14,706 nucleotides of DNA from JAYWAM01 sp043782425 (GTDB lineage Bacteria > Pseudomonadota > Gammaproteobacteria > Burkholderiales > Usitatibacteraceae). The notes under the pieces are model-generated. The model worked only from the letters and a program-made list of their open reading frames with translations, searched no databases and was not told the origin of the DNA. Shown one piece after another: positions 1 through 8,933 of this stretch (position 1 is the first letter of the stretch; every line of letters begins with the position of its first letter). The translations under genes were made by a program, and so were the position numbers. Location: positions 1 through 14,706 of the forward strand of contig JAYWAM010000181.1 in the NCBI GenBank assembly GCA_043782425.1. Reading direction: 5' to 3'.

Positions 1-1419
1 AACGGCCAAACCCTGTTGGGGCCTTATGTGGCGCCCAGTGCGCCGGTTAAAGCGGGTACGGTCAGCCTGAGTTTTTCCGCGCCCGATCAGGCCACTTTGA
101 CCCTGGCGGACAACCACCAGCCTGCTGTCAGCAAAATAGTTCCTATTAAACCGTTCCTGACAAAGCAACCCCAGACCACGGGAACACCAGTCGCCACGGC
201 GGTAGGCGTGCCCAGCGGCAGCGCGGCGAGCGCGACCATTGGCGCAGCGGGTGGAAGCGTGAGCGCGCCGGATGGCAAGCTTGCACTGACAATACCGGCC
301 GGGGCGCTGTCCATGAACACGGTAATAAGCATCCAGCCGCTCACGAACATGGCGCACGGCAAAATCGGCGCGGCCTATCGGCTTACCCCGGAAGGTCAGA
401 CTTTTTTGCAGCCGGTCACGCTTACGTTCAAGTACGCCGATCCAGACTTGCTGGGCTCGGCTGTCGAAGCCCTCGGCGCCGCCTTTCAGACCGCCACGGG
501 TTTTTGGCAATGGGCTGGCGATGCCACTGTCGACACCGTGGCGAAAACCGTGAGCGTCAGCAGCAACCATTTCAGCGATTGGTCACTGCTGAAGGGTTTC
601 CAGATCCGCCCGCCGTCGAAAACCGTCAAGGTAAAAGAGAGCGTGGCTTTGCAGGTGGCGCTCTGCTTGAGCCCCGATGTCAACAACCGTGCCCCCCTTA
701 TGCACAATTGCGACAGCGATGAGGAAACCACTTTTGTCAACCGCATAAGCGAGTGGTCGGTCAACGGTCGTATCGGTGGTGGTAGGACCTTCGGAACGGT
801 GCTTGGCAGCGGCGCGACGGCAACCTATACGGCTCCGACAACCGAACCCACTCCAAACTCTGTGGACGTGAGCGCGCTCGTGGACTTTCGAGAAAAGGGC
901 AAGACACGGGTGGTGTCGATCATCACCATCGCGGAGGACTCTTGGACAGGAACGGCAACTGGTGTTGGCGACGACGGGGTCGGCAAAATAACTGCCGCCG
1001 CGCAGGTGACGTGGACATTGGAAAGTACAAATAACAAAGTTGCTACATATCGTCCTACTGGTGTAGTGAGCCCAACCGTTGCGTTCGCGCAGGGATTTCC
1101 ATGCACTGCAAGCATCGACCCGTCGAGCAGTGCGCTTGATCCCGCTAAAGATGGAACATTGACGATTGATTACAACTTTGACCCTCCAACCTATCATGGA
1201 CGTGGTTTTAGTGTTTCGTCCGCCACCATGACCATCATGTGTGAAGGTGAGAGCGCTAGTGTTACAAATATACTCGGAGGCGGGAATTATTTTGGCGGGA
1301 GCGGGGGAGAAGCCAAGGGGGTTGTTAGTCCCGATGGGGTGACGATTGAGGGGAGTGATACTGACACGCAATTTTCGCCCCCAATAACCTACCAATGGAA
1401 ATTCACGCGCAATAAATGA
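1..1419 (+). CDS. Secreted/surface protein with ZU5-like domain, 5' end missing
   Basis: The reading frame is open from the first base, so this is the C-terminal part (472 codons) of a longer gene; the TTG at 16 is not a convincing start. Bases about 240-600 encode a ZU5-like module: a glycine-rich AAGGSVSAPDG entry, LTIPAGAL, YRLTPEG and the PVTLTFKY strand, ending near a SNHFSDWSLL segment. Such modules occur in extracytoplasmic beta-sandwich proteins. The following roughly 270 residues are rich in Ser, Thr, Gly and Val, look beta-stranded, and resemble no family I can name. No anchor, sorting motif or catalytic signature is visible. The final 400 bases are clearly richer in A+T than the first 1000. 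The next gene starts 22 bases after the stop, so co-transcription with the two lipoprotein genes is likely. The ZU5-like call is from motif resemblance; the function is unknown. Confidence 0.75.
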   Translation, partial: NGQTLLGPYVAPSAPVKAGTVSLSFSAPDQATLTLADNHQPAVSKIVPIKPFLTKQPQTTGTPVATAVGVPSGSAASATIGAAGGSVSAPDGKLALTIPAGALSMNTVISIQPLTNMAHGKIGAAYRLTPEGQTFLQPVTLTFKYADPDLLGSAVEALGAAFQTATGFWQWAGDATVDTVAKTVSVSSNHFSDWSLLKGFQIRPPSKTVKVKESVALQVALCLSPDVNNRAPLMHNCDSDEETTFVNRISEWSVNGRIGGGRTFGTVLGSGATATYTAPTTEPTPNSVDVSALVDFREKGKTRVVSIITIAEDSWTGTATGVGDDGVGKITAAAQVTWTLESTNNKVATYRPTGVVSPTVAFAQGFPCTASIDPSSSALDPAKDGTLTIDYNFDPPTYHGRGFSVSSATMTIMCEGESASVTNILGGGNYFGGSGGEAKGVVSPDGVTIEGSDTDTQFSPPITYQWKFTRNK

Positions 1420-1441
1420 AGCTCCTTTTATCTCAATCCCC

Positions 1442-1846
1442 ATGAAAAACGAAAACCTGCTTCTACATTCCACAGCCATACAGGCAGCCAGCCGTTGGCA
1501 AAGACTGTGTTTTTACTGCGTCGTCGCCGCGGGCTTGTCTGCCTGTGGCGCCACACCGCTCTACCGCAGCGGGTATGAGGATAGTCTTGAACGGCTGTAC
1601 ATCAAGACCAGCCCCCCGGAGGCCGAAGAGCGTCTACGGAAAATCATTCTCGACCCGGATAGCAAAACGCGGGTGCCGCCGGGAGTGTATGCGGAATATG
1701 GTTTTCTGCTTTTGCAGCGCGGCGATTTTGCCGGGGCGATCGCCAATTTCGAGAATGAAAGACGCGCGTTTCCGGAATCGGCGCCGCTCATGACAAAACT
1801 GATTGAACGTTCCCAACAGCAACAGACGATGCCCAATAATAAGTAA
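1442..1846 (+). CDS. DUF4810-family lipoprotein
   Basis: This encodes a 134-residue lipoprotein. The N-terminus is long (about 21 residues, with Arg18 and Arg21), followed by a short hydrophobic stretch and a lipobox L32-S-A-C35, so Cys35 should be lipidated. The mature part carries the hallmark of DUF4810 proteins: VPPGVYAEYGFLLLQRGDF around residues 79-97, then a TPR-like helix pair ending in FPESAPLM. In Neisseria and other proteobacteria this family is encoded between a CsgG-family gene and a DUF799 gene; the DUF799 gene is present 30 bases downstream. The role is presumed to be assembly of an outer-membrane-associated lipoprotein complex, with no reaction known. No clear Shine-Dalgarno precedes the ATG, and no other in-frame start lies between it and the lipobox, so translation may depend on the upstream gene. 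Confidence 0.88.
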   Translation: MKNENLLLHSTAIQAASRWQRLCFYCVVAAGLSACGATPLYRSGYEDSLERLYIKTSPPEAEERLRKIILDPDSKTRVPPGVYAEYGFLLLQRGDFAGAIANFENERRAFPESAPLMTKLIERSQQQQTMPNNK

Positions 1847-1876
1847 CGCGGCTCGGTAAACGGAGGGTTATCACTC

Positions 1877-2524
1877 ATGTACGTTCGCATAGTTGCATTG
1901 CTCGGCGCCGGATTCGTTTGCTTGCTTTCCGGCTGCGCTTCTTCATTCAGCAAGAACGATATGGCGGCGTTTCAGGCGCGCGCGCCGCGCTCCATCGTAG
2001 TGCTGCCGGCGAAGAACGATTCGGGTGAAAAGAACGCGCGCAAAGTGTTCATGCCGACGCTCGCCGAACCTCTAGCGGAATCCGGCTACTACGTGTTTCC
2101 GCTATACGCCACTGAAATGCTGTTTCGCGAGCAGGGCTTGACGGATGCTGTGCAGATTCATCAGTTGCCGCCGCAGCGCTTCTACGAACTTTTCGGCGCC
2201 GATGCCGTGTTGTATATCACCATCAAGGATTTGAGCACCTTATATCTCGTCGTTTATTCTTCGGTCGTTATTGATGTCGAGTATCTGTTGAAGGATACCC
2301 GCACAGGCGCCGTGTTGTGGGAATCGAGAAAACATATTGCCGATAGATCCTTCTCTCTTCCCATATCACCAGCCGACTTACTTTTTGACGCGGCGTCGTT
2401 TTATCTGTTTACGAGCACTCGGGCTTATGCCCGACAGGCGAACTACTCCGCCTTCATGGAATCCGATGGTTTGCACGTCGGCCCTTATCATCCGGACTAC
2501 GCCAAGCGTCAAAACGCCAAGTAA
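1877..2524 (+). CDS. DUF799 / GNA1162-family lipoprotein
   Basis: This encodes a 215-residue lipoprotein with a 16-residue hydrophobic leader and lipobox L17-S-G-C20. The start is well supported by GGAGGG at 1862-1867, nine bases before the ATG. The sequence after the lipobox matches the DUF799 family (meningococcal GNA1162 type): a PRSIVVLPAKNDS strand, a PLAESGYYVFP segment, FGADAVLYITIKD, and a DTRTGAVLWESR strand. GNA1162 has a fold related to TolB N-terminal or ABC-associated periplasmic proteins and is thought to act in outer-membrane lipoprotein complexes; the exact role is not established. It follows the DUF4810 gene at 30 bases, the usual order for this family. No CsgG-like gene follows; the next 265 bases are non-coding. 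Family assignment is confident, function is not. Confidence 0.88.
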   Translation: MYVRIVALLGAGFVCLLSGCASSFSKNDMAAFQARAPRSIVVLPAKNDSGEKNARKVFMPTLAEPLAESGYYVFPLYATEMLFREQGLTDAVQIHQLPPQRFYELFGADAVLYITIKDLSTLYLVVYSSVVIDVEYLLKDTRTGAVLWESRKHIADRSFSLPISPADLLFDAASFYLFTSTRAYARQANYSAFMESDGLHVGPYHPDYAKRQNAK

Positions 2525-2605
2525 GCACGCGTAGATTCTTCAACCATTCACTGCAATGCGCTTTAACTTGGCGCCCTACACGCTCTGCAAGAGGAAGGAA
2601 ATCAC

Positions 2606-2621
2606 GGCGGGCAAGCCCGCC
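2606..2621. repeat. GC-rich palindrome in a GTAGGGCGG-type repeat
   Basis: A 7-bp perfect inverted repeat (GGCGGGC at 2606-2612, GCCCGCC at 2615-2621) has only AA between its arms. On the - strand it reads GTAGGGCGGGC then TTGCCCGCC. It shares the leading GTAGGG(C/T)GG and trailing CCACC/CCGCC pattern with the modules at 7115-7272. Such units are commonly dispersed between genes in beta- and gammaproteobacteria. It lies 82 bases after the DUF799 gene stop and has no T-tract, so a terminator role is not shown. Confidence 0.55.
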
Positions 2622-2625
2622 CTAC

Positions 2626-2668
2626 GACGCCTTACCTTCTGCCTTACCTACTCTTGTGGTAAGGCGTC
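2626..2668. repeat. 11-bp inverted repeat with an alternative inner hairpin
   Basis: GACGCCTTACC at 2626-2636 pairs perfectly with GGTAAGGCGTC at 2658-2668 around a 21-base loop. The loop contains a second copy of GCCTTACC (2641-2648) that can pair with GGTAAGGC at 2658-2665 around a 9-base loop. The two hairpins are mutually exclusive. No T-run follows, so it is not a classical intrinsic terminator. It sits between the DUF799 gene and the GH5 gene, where the remaining bases hold no gene I can support. Confidence 0.55.
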
Positions 2669-2789
2669 ATGCGCACTGGCGTGGAGATGCGAAACTGATT
2701 AATAGTCCATGTGAAACGCTTTAGGGCGAATAATAGGCATGCTTTCAGGTACGCTGTTGCATGACATCACGTAAAGGACTTTCATAATC

Positions 2790-5195
2790 ATGAATCCAAT
2801 TTTTCGTGCCTTGCGCTGGTTCACGATAGCGTTGCTCCTGAGTGGAGCCGGTGCAAACGCTTTGGCGGCTGGCTACTATGCGCAGGCAGGCAAAATTTAC
2901 GCTGCGGGCGGTCAGGAAATCCAGGTGCGGGGGATTAACCATTTTGGATTCAACAGCGATATCCTCCAGCCGCAATTCCTGTGGGCCATGGGCTGGAAAG
3001 AGCAGATTGCGCAGATCAAAAGCCTCGGATTCAACGCCATCCGTGTGCCGTTTGTACCCGACGTGCTTTACAGCACCACGCCTATAAACCAGTTGGGGAG
3101 CTATGTCCACCCCACTCTCAATGCGGACTTGATTGGCAAGACGCCGCTGCAAGTGCTCGATCTGTGGATGGCTGAGGCCAATCGTCAAGGCATGTACATC
3201 ATGCTGGATTTTCACAGCGTGTCGAAGCAGCGCCTGTACCCCACATGGTTTGTGTCGAACCCAGTCGACTTCAATTTGATATACAACAACCAAGCCTATA
3301 CGACGGATTTCTGGAAACGTGACCTGGCATTCGTGGCAACGCGTTACGCCAATTTGCCCTACTTTTTCGCCATTGACCTTTTCAATGAGCCCAATGGCGT
3401 GGTGCGCTGGAGCGCGGGAGATCCCAACGTCACCGACCCGGCCTATTTTTGGAAAGCCGCAACAGAGAGCGCAGCAGCGGCGGTGCTAGCTGCCAATCCC
3501 AATCTGTTGATTTTTGTCGAGGGTATTACCGGCAATTACGATGGCATTGAGAACTCGACCCTCCCCATGAACTGGGGCGAAAACCTTCAGCCCCAAGCCT
3601 ACCAGCCGCTCAATATTCCCATCGACAAACTGGTGTTGAGCCCGCACACCTACGGGCCCGACGTGTACGCGAAAACCTCTTTCAGCGCAGCCAATTTCCC
3701 CGCCAATCTGGCAGCGCATTGGGAGGCCTTGTTCGGCAAGTTCTCCCCCACGCACCCGGTGATCCTTGGGGAGTGGGGCGGCAATTTTGGACAAGGCGTC
3801 GGCGGGCAGTCCGATGTCACGTGGCAGAACGCCTTGGTGCAGTACCTCCTGGGAAAAGGGATACGCAATAGTTTCTATTGGTGCTACACGCCTAACAGCG
3901 GCGATACCGGCGGCATTCTTGATAACAATTTGAATGTGCGTCAGGACAAGATGGCGCTGTTGCGCCAGCTTTGGGGCACGGCGGCCCCGCTGGCAGAGCT
4001 GAGCCTTTCGACTTCGGCCTACTCAGTGGCGCAAAATGTTGGCTCTGTGACCATCAGCGTGAATCGCAGCGTCAGCTCCAGCGGCGCGGTGAGCGTGAAC
4101 TACGCCAGCGCTAACGGCAGCGCGCTGGCGGGCAGTGATTACACGGCGACAAGCGGCACGCTTAACTGGACCAATGGTGATTCTGCCGCGAAAACCTTTG
4201 TGATTCCCATCAGCAACTCCACACCGCTTCAAGGGAGCAAGACCTTTAGCGTAACTTTATGGAATGCCAGCAGCGGCGCGGCTTTGGGCGCAATGGCTTC
4301 AGCGACGGTGACCATATTGAGCGTCAGCAGCAGTTGCGCCGACATCATGCCGCTGGGCGATTCGATTACCCTCGGCGTCAACGGCGGATATCGCAACAAT
4401 CTGTATACCGGCCTCACGCAAAACAACTGCGGCGTTAATTACGTGGGCACACAGTTTGACCAATACACGCGCGTTGTCGATAAAGACCACGAAGGCCATC
4501 CCGGGTTCACCATTGGCGATATCGCGCGCGACGTTAATCCTTGGCTTGCCACTACGCTGCCTAACATCATCCTTCTTATGATCGGCACTAATGACACGGC
4601 GTGGTGGTCAGCCGAGAACGCCAATCAAATCGGTGCGCGCCATAACGCCTTGATCGATCAACTCAGGACGGCGCGTCCCAATGCGTGGATTTTTGTGGCG
4701 TCGATTGCGCCGCAATCTTCAGCGATTATTCAACCCAACAACGTGGATCGCGCACAACTAACGCAGCAACTCAATGCGGTGATAGGCGCCAATGTGGCCG
4801 CTAGAGTCGCTGCGGGCCAACGCGTGCGTTTTGTTGACGTCAACTCGGTGTTAACCACCGCTGATTTATATGACGGCATTCATCCAACCGAAGCGGCGCA
4901 CGCCAAGATTGCGCAGAAGTTTCTCGACGTGATGCGTGCGACGCTCATCAACGTAGCGCCGAGCGTCACGCTGCTGGCCAACCCGGCCACGGTTAACAGC
5001 GGCGGCAGTGCCACACTCACCTGGAACAGCAGCGCCAGCAGTTGCGCCGCCAGCGGCGCGTGGAGCGGCGTCAAGGCCAGTAATGGCAGCCAGGTGTTGA
5101 CCAACCTGAATGCCACGCGCGACTACACGCTCAGGTGCAGCGGCGCGGGCGGCAGCACGAGCCAGACGGTCACCATCAGTGTGTCGGGCGGCTAG
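2790..5195 (+). CDS. Secreted GH5 glycosidase - Calx-beta - SGNH esterase fusion with Ig-like C-terminus
   Basis: An 801-residue exported protein predicted to hydrolyse beta-glucan or hemicellulose and to deacylate it. Residues 1-26 are a signal peptide ending ALA. Residues about 28-397 are a GH5 (cellulase-type) barrel: VRGINHFGF, IRVPF, LDFHS, then NEP at 199-201 with the acid/base Glu200, SPHTYGPD with His286 and Tyr288, and LGEWG with the nucleophile Glu328. Residues about 402-511 look like a Calx-beta domain (VNYASANGSALAGSDYTAT). Residues 516-720 are a GDSL/SGNH hydrolase: PLGDSIT with Ser525, GTND with Asn601, DGIH with Asp695 and His698. Residues 722-801 form an Ig-like domain with two cysteines (752, 783), possibly a disulfide or carbohydrate-binding module. 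AAAGGA at 2773-2778 precedes the ATG by 11 bases. All catalytic residues are present in both enzyme domains. The substrate is inferred; xylan, mannan and cellulose are all possible. Confidence 0.9.
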   Translation: MNPIFRALRWFTIALLLSGAGANALAAGYYAQAGKIYAAGGQEIQVRGINHFGFNSDILQPQFLWAMGWKEQIAQIKSLGFNAIRVPFVPDVLYSTTPINQLGSYVHPTLNADLIGKTPLQVLDLWMAEANRQGMYIMLDFHSVSKQRLYPTWFVSNPVDFNLIYNNQAYTTDFWKRDLAFVATRYANLPYFFAIDLFNEPNGVVRWSAGDPNVTDPAYFWKAATESAAAAVLAANPNLLIFVEGITGNYDGIENSTLPMNWGENLQPQAYQPLNIPIDKLVLSPHTYGPDVYAKTSFSAANFPANLAAHWEALFGKFSPTHPVILGEWGGNFGQGVGGQSDVTWQNALVQYLLGKGIRNSFYWCYTPNSGDTGGILDNNLNVRQDKMALLRQLWGTAAPLAELSLSTSAYSVAQNVGSVTISVNRSVSSSGAVSVNYASANGSALAGSDYTATSGTLNWTNGDSAAKTFVIPISNSTPLQGSKTFSVTLWNASSGAALGAMASATVTILSVSSSCADIMPLGDSITLGVNGGYRNNLYTGLTQNNCGVNYVGTQFDQYTRVVDKDHEGHPGFTIGDIARDVNPWLATTLPNIILLMIGTNDTAWWSAENANQIGARHNALIDQLRTARPNAWIFVASIAPQSSAIIQPNNVDRAQLTQQLNAVIGANVAARVAAGQRVRFVDVNSVLTTADLYDGIHPTEAAHAKIAQKFLDVMRATLINVAPSVTLLANPATVNSGGSATLTWNSSASSCAASGAWSGVKASNGSQVLTNLNATRDYTLRCSGAGGSTSQTVTISVSGG

Positions 5196-5446
5196 ACGTA
5201 GCAAGCGCACGCGCACCACAGTTCAGCCGACAAACACCTTTTCCAATACCTTGATTCTAGATGCCAACAGGCTGGAAGCGTCCAGGGCGGCGTCCGTGAA
5301 TGCCTGGAAACCCGCATGGATATTGGATTACAGGGCATTTCCCTGAGCGGCGTGAGATCAAGTGGCTGAGCCGTTTTCACGCAACAGTGTCCGCCGCAGG
5401 CCAATTCTGGTAGTTTAGCTGCTTATCACTTCAATTTTGGCCCACT

Positions 5447-6055
5447 ATGAAGACCCTACTCGTTGCAAATCCTAAGGGTGGTGCAGGCAAGACCACGCTG
5501 GCGACCAACCTGGCCGGCTATCTCGCGGCCCAAGGCGAGGAGGTTTTTCTTTGGGACTTGGACCGGCAAAAGTCGGCGTTGAATTGGCTGGCGCTGCGAC
5601 CGGAGCATCTGCCGCCTATCCAGCGCCTCGATAGCGACAAGCATAAAGGCAACAAGGCGTGGCTGGTGCTCGATTCGCCCGCCGGGCTGCATGGCGCGCG
5701 ATTGTCTGAGATGGTAAAGCGCGCGCACAAGATCATTGTGCCCATCGTGCCTTCGGTATTTGACATCAACGCCACCAAGGTTTTTCTTGAGGAAGTGATT
5801 GCGGAAAATAGCGTGCGCAAGGGCAAGGCTTTTGTCGCCATCGTCGGCATGCGCGTTGATGGCCGCACCAAAGCAGCCGACCACCTTGATGAGTTTCTTG
5901 CTCCCATCGATCTGCCGGTTTTCACGCATTTGCGCGACACGCAGAACTATGTGAATGCCGCTTTTGAGGGCAAGTCGATTTTTGACATGGCGCCGTCTTT
6001 GGTGGAAAAAGACCTGGCGCAATGGCAGCCGCTCATCGATTGGATAGAAAAATAA
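5447..6055 (+). CDS. Orphan ParA/MinD-type ATPase
   Basis: A 202-residue P-loop ATPase of the ParA/MinD group. The deviant Walker A motif is KGGAGKTT at 10-17, with signature Lys10 and catalytic Lys15. WDLDRQKSA at 36-44 is the switch-like DxDxQ motif, and LVLDSPAG at 73-80 is Walker B with Asp76. It is short, like ParF and McdA-type cargo-positioning ATPases, and lacks the N-terminal HTH of plasmid P1-type ParA. No ParB, centromere repeat or replication gene is nearby, so plasmid or chromosome partitioning is not indicated. The questin-oxidase-like gene starts 25 bases downstream and is probably co-transcribed. No good Shine-Dalgarno precedes the ATG. Fold and nucleotide binding are confident; the cargo is unknown. 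Confidence 0.88.
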   Translation: MKTLLVANPKGGAGKTTLATNLAGYLAAQGEEVFLWDLDRQKSALNWLALRPEHLPPIQRLDSDKHKGNKAWLVLDSPAGLHGARLSEMVKRAHKIIVPIVPSVFDINATKVFLEEVIAENSVRKGKAFVAIVGMRVDGRTKAADHLDEFLAPIDLPVFTHLRDTQNYVNAAFEGKSIFDMAPSLVEKDLAQWQPLIDWIEK

Positions 6056-6080
6056 CTTTGTCGCGCAGGAAAGATTCGCC

Positions 6081-7094
6081 ATGCTCACCGCCAATGTCCA
6101 ACTCACCCTCAACGCCCTGCTGCGCGAAGCCGAATGTTACGGGCCCACCTATGGCAACGGTCTTTCCAACCATCTGCCTATGGTGCTGATTGCGATGCAG
6201 CGCCTGGGCGCTTCTTCGTCCGAGCTTGAAGCGCATGTGCAAGGCTATGCGAAGCGGCTCGAAACGGTGCCCGCGTCCGATATGGTGGTTAGCGCTGACA
6301 CGCTTTCCATGCATCTGGGCGACTGGTCGGCCTACGGCGCGTTGCGGACTTTCTTTCTTGCCGAGCTGGAGCGCGACGCTACGCAAGCCGTGCTGGCGCA
6401 ATATTGGCCCAAGCTCATGCCAGGCATCGCCTCTGCCGGGTTTCATGCACTGATCCGTCTGGCTTATGGTTTGGAAGCCGACCACCGCGGCGAAATCGCT
6501 TCCGGTCTTGCCTATCTGGCGTCATCGAACACGCCTCTGCTCCCCAGCACCATTGAGTTACCGGCCAAGGCTGAAAGCGTTGCTCAGGCGCTTGAACCGG
6601 TACAGCGCACCTTCGCCGGGCGCACCATTGTAGCTAACCTGATTATCGAGGAACTTCAACTCGCCACTGAAGAGCCGGATTTTTTTGCGTCGCTGCTTAC
6701 CCCGCCACTGGGCAGCAAACTCGCTCACCAGCGCACCTTGGCCGAAATCGCACACCTGGCTATCCGCATCTATCTGGGCAAACCCAATTCCAATTCGCTG
6801 CATCTGGTGACCGGCACGCACGCCTTGGCGGTGGTGTTGCCGCACCTGCCCGAAGCGTTGCAGGCCGAAAGCTTGTTCTATTTCTGGGTGGCGTTTTGCG
6901 CCGGTTATGTCACCATCGGCGCGCCGACAGCGCTTGAGCCTGCTCCCTGCGAAAAACAGGACTGGGCGGCGCTCACCAAGACCGTGCGTCAAAATGGCCA
7001 CGATCACGACATCAAGCTGGTCTATACCTGCTACAGCGGTTATCAAAAGACGCAAGACCCGGCATATGTGGCCGCGGCGATGCGGCTGGTTTGA
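6081..7094 (+). CDS. Questin-oxidase-like family protein
   Basis: A 337-residue protein resembling the questin oxidase-like family (PF14027, formerly DUF4243), best known from fungal polyketide pathways where members carry out cofactor-poor Baeyer-Villiger-type oxidations. Conserved-looking blocks are YGNGLSNHLPM at 24-34, FHALIRLAYGLE at 121-132, HLVTGTHA at 241-248 and HDHDIKLVYTC at 307-317. Several histidines in these blocks could form the active site, but I cannot assign roles. No signal peptide or membrane segment is evident, so it should be cytosolic. AGGAAAG at 6067-6073 is a good ribosome binding site for this ATG. It follows the ParA-type gene at 25 bases and converges with aceB. 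Bacterial members are mostly uncharacterised, so the substrate is unknown and the enzymatic name is borrowed from the family. Confidence 0.75.
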   Translation: MLTANVQLTLNALLREAECYGPTYGNGLSNHLPMVLIAMQRLGASSSELEAHVQGYAKRLETVPASDMVVSADTLSMHLGDWSAYGALRTFFLAELERDATQAVLAQYWPKLMPGIASAGFHALIRLAYGLEADHRGEIASGLAYLASSNTPLLPSTIELPAKAESVAQALEPVQRTFAGRTIVANLIIEELQLATEEPDFFASLLTPPLGSKLAHQRTLAEIAHLAIRIYLGKPNSNSLHLVTGTHALAVVLPHLPEALQAESLFYFWVAFCAGYVTIGAPTALEPAPCEKQDWAALTKTVRQNGHDHDIKLVYTCYSGYQKTQDPAYVAAAMRLV

Positions 7095-7114
7095 GCGCGT
7101 AGGATGAAGTAGGC

Positions 7115-7144
7115 GTAGGGTGGATAAAGCGCAGCGTATCCACC
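7115..7144 (+). repeat. GTAGGGTGG module, copy A
   Basis: A 30-base unit identical to 7243-7272. It starts GTAGGGTGGATA and ends TATCCACC, so its ends are inverted repeats (GGTGGATA... at 7119-7125 against TATCCACC at 7137-7144) around a short centre. The similarity to copy B resumes about 8 bases downstream at ATCCGCAC(A/G)AAATT (7152-7165 and 7288-7301), so the duplicated unit was longer than 30 bases. It starts 20 bases after the questin-oxidase-like stop. Confidence 0.8.
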
Positions 7145-7175
7145 AATTACCATCCGCACAAAATTTAAGCGTTGC

Positions 7176-7209
7176 GGTGGATCCGGCCTTCGGCCTTGAT
7201 CCACCCTAC
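7176..7209 (-). repeat. Variant GTAGGGTGG module, inverted
   Basis: On the - strand this reads GTAGGGTGGATC, a GC-rich centre, then GATCCACC. The arms GGTGGATC (7176-7183) and GATCCACC (7198-7205) pair perfectly over 8 bp, and the centre carries CGGCCTT twice. It has the same ends as copies A and B but a different centre and the opposite orientation. It could fold as a hairpin between the two convergent genes. Confidence 0.7.
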
Positions 7210-7242
7210 CCTGCTACCCTGCTGCCACGCTGGGTATCAAAA

Positions 7243-7272
7243 GTAGGGTGGATAAAGCGCAGCGTATCCACC
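7243..7272 (+). repeat. GTAGGGTGG module, copy B
   Basis: Exact second copy of 7115-7144, 128 bases downstream and in the same orientation. Together with copy A and the inverted variant between them it occupies most of the 237-base gap between the questin-oxidase-like gene and aceB. No gene is credible in this gap; the small open frames through it only read the repeats. Confidence 0.8.
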
Positions 7273-7331
7273 CAACCGCCATTCACAATCCGCACGAAAT
7301 TAGCATTCTATGGCACGACACAATGCAAGTC

Positions 7332-8933
<1,602 letters not shown>

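Noticed and set aside
583..1479. 298-codon open frame on the - strand opposite the ZU5-like gene
   Set aside because: Its protein is rich in Arg, His and Cys without domain logic and it is exactly antisense to a well-formed coding frame; a GC-rich shadow.
5331..5345. CAGGG/CCCTG short inverted repeat before the ParA-type gene
   Set aside because: Only five base pairs, no T-tract, no repeat; expected by chance. The rest of 5196-5446 shows nothing I can support.
5447..6055. Plasmid or integrated-element partition locus
   Set aside because: No ParB, iterons, replication or integrase gene and ordinary chromosomal genes on both sides.
5456..6112. 218-codon - strand frame opposite the ParA-type gene
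   Set aside because: The + strand frame has complete Walker motifs; the antisense frame shows no family resemblance.
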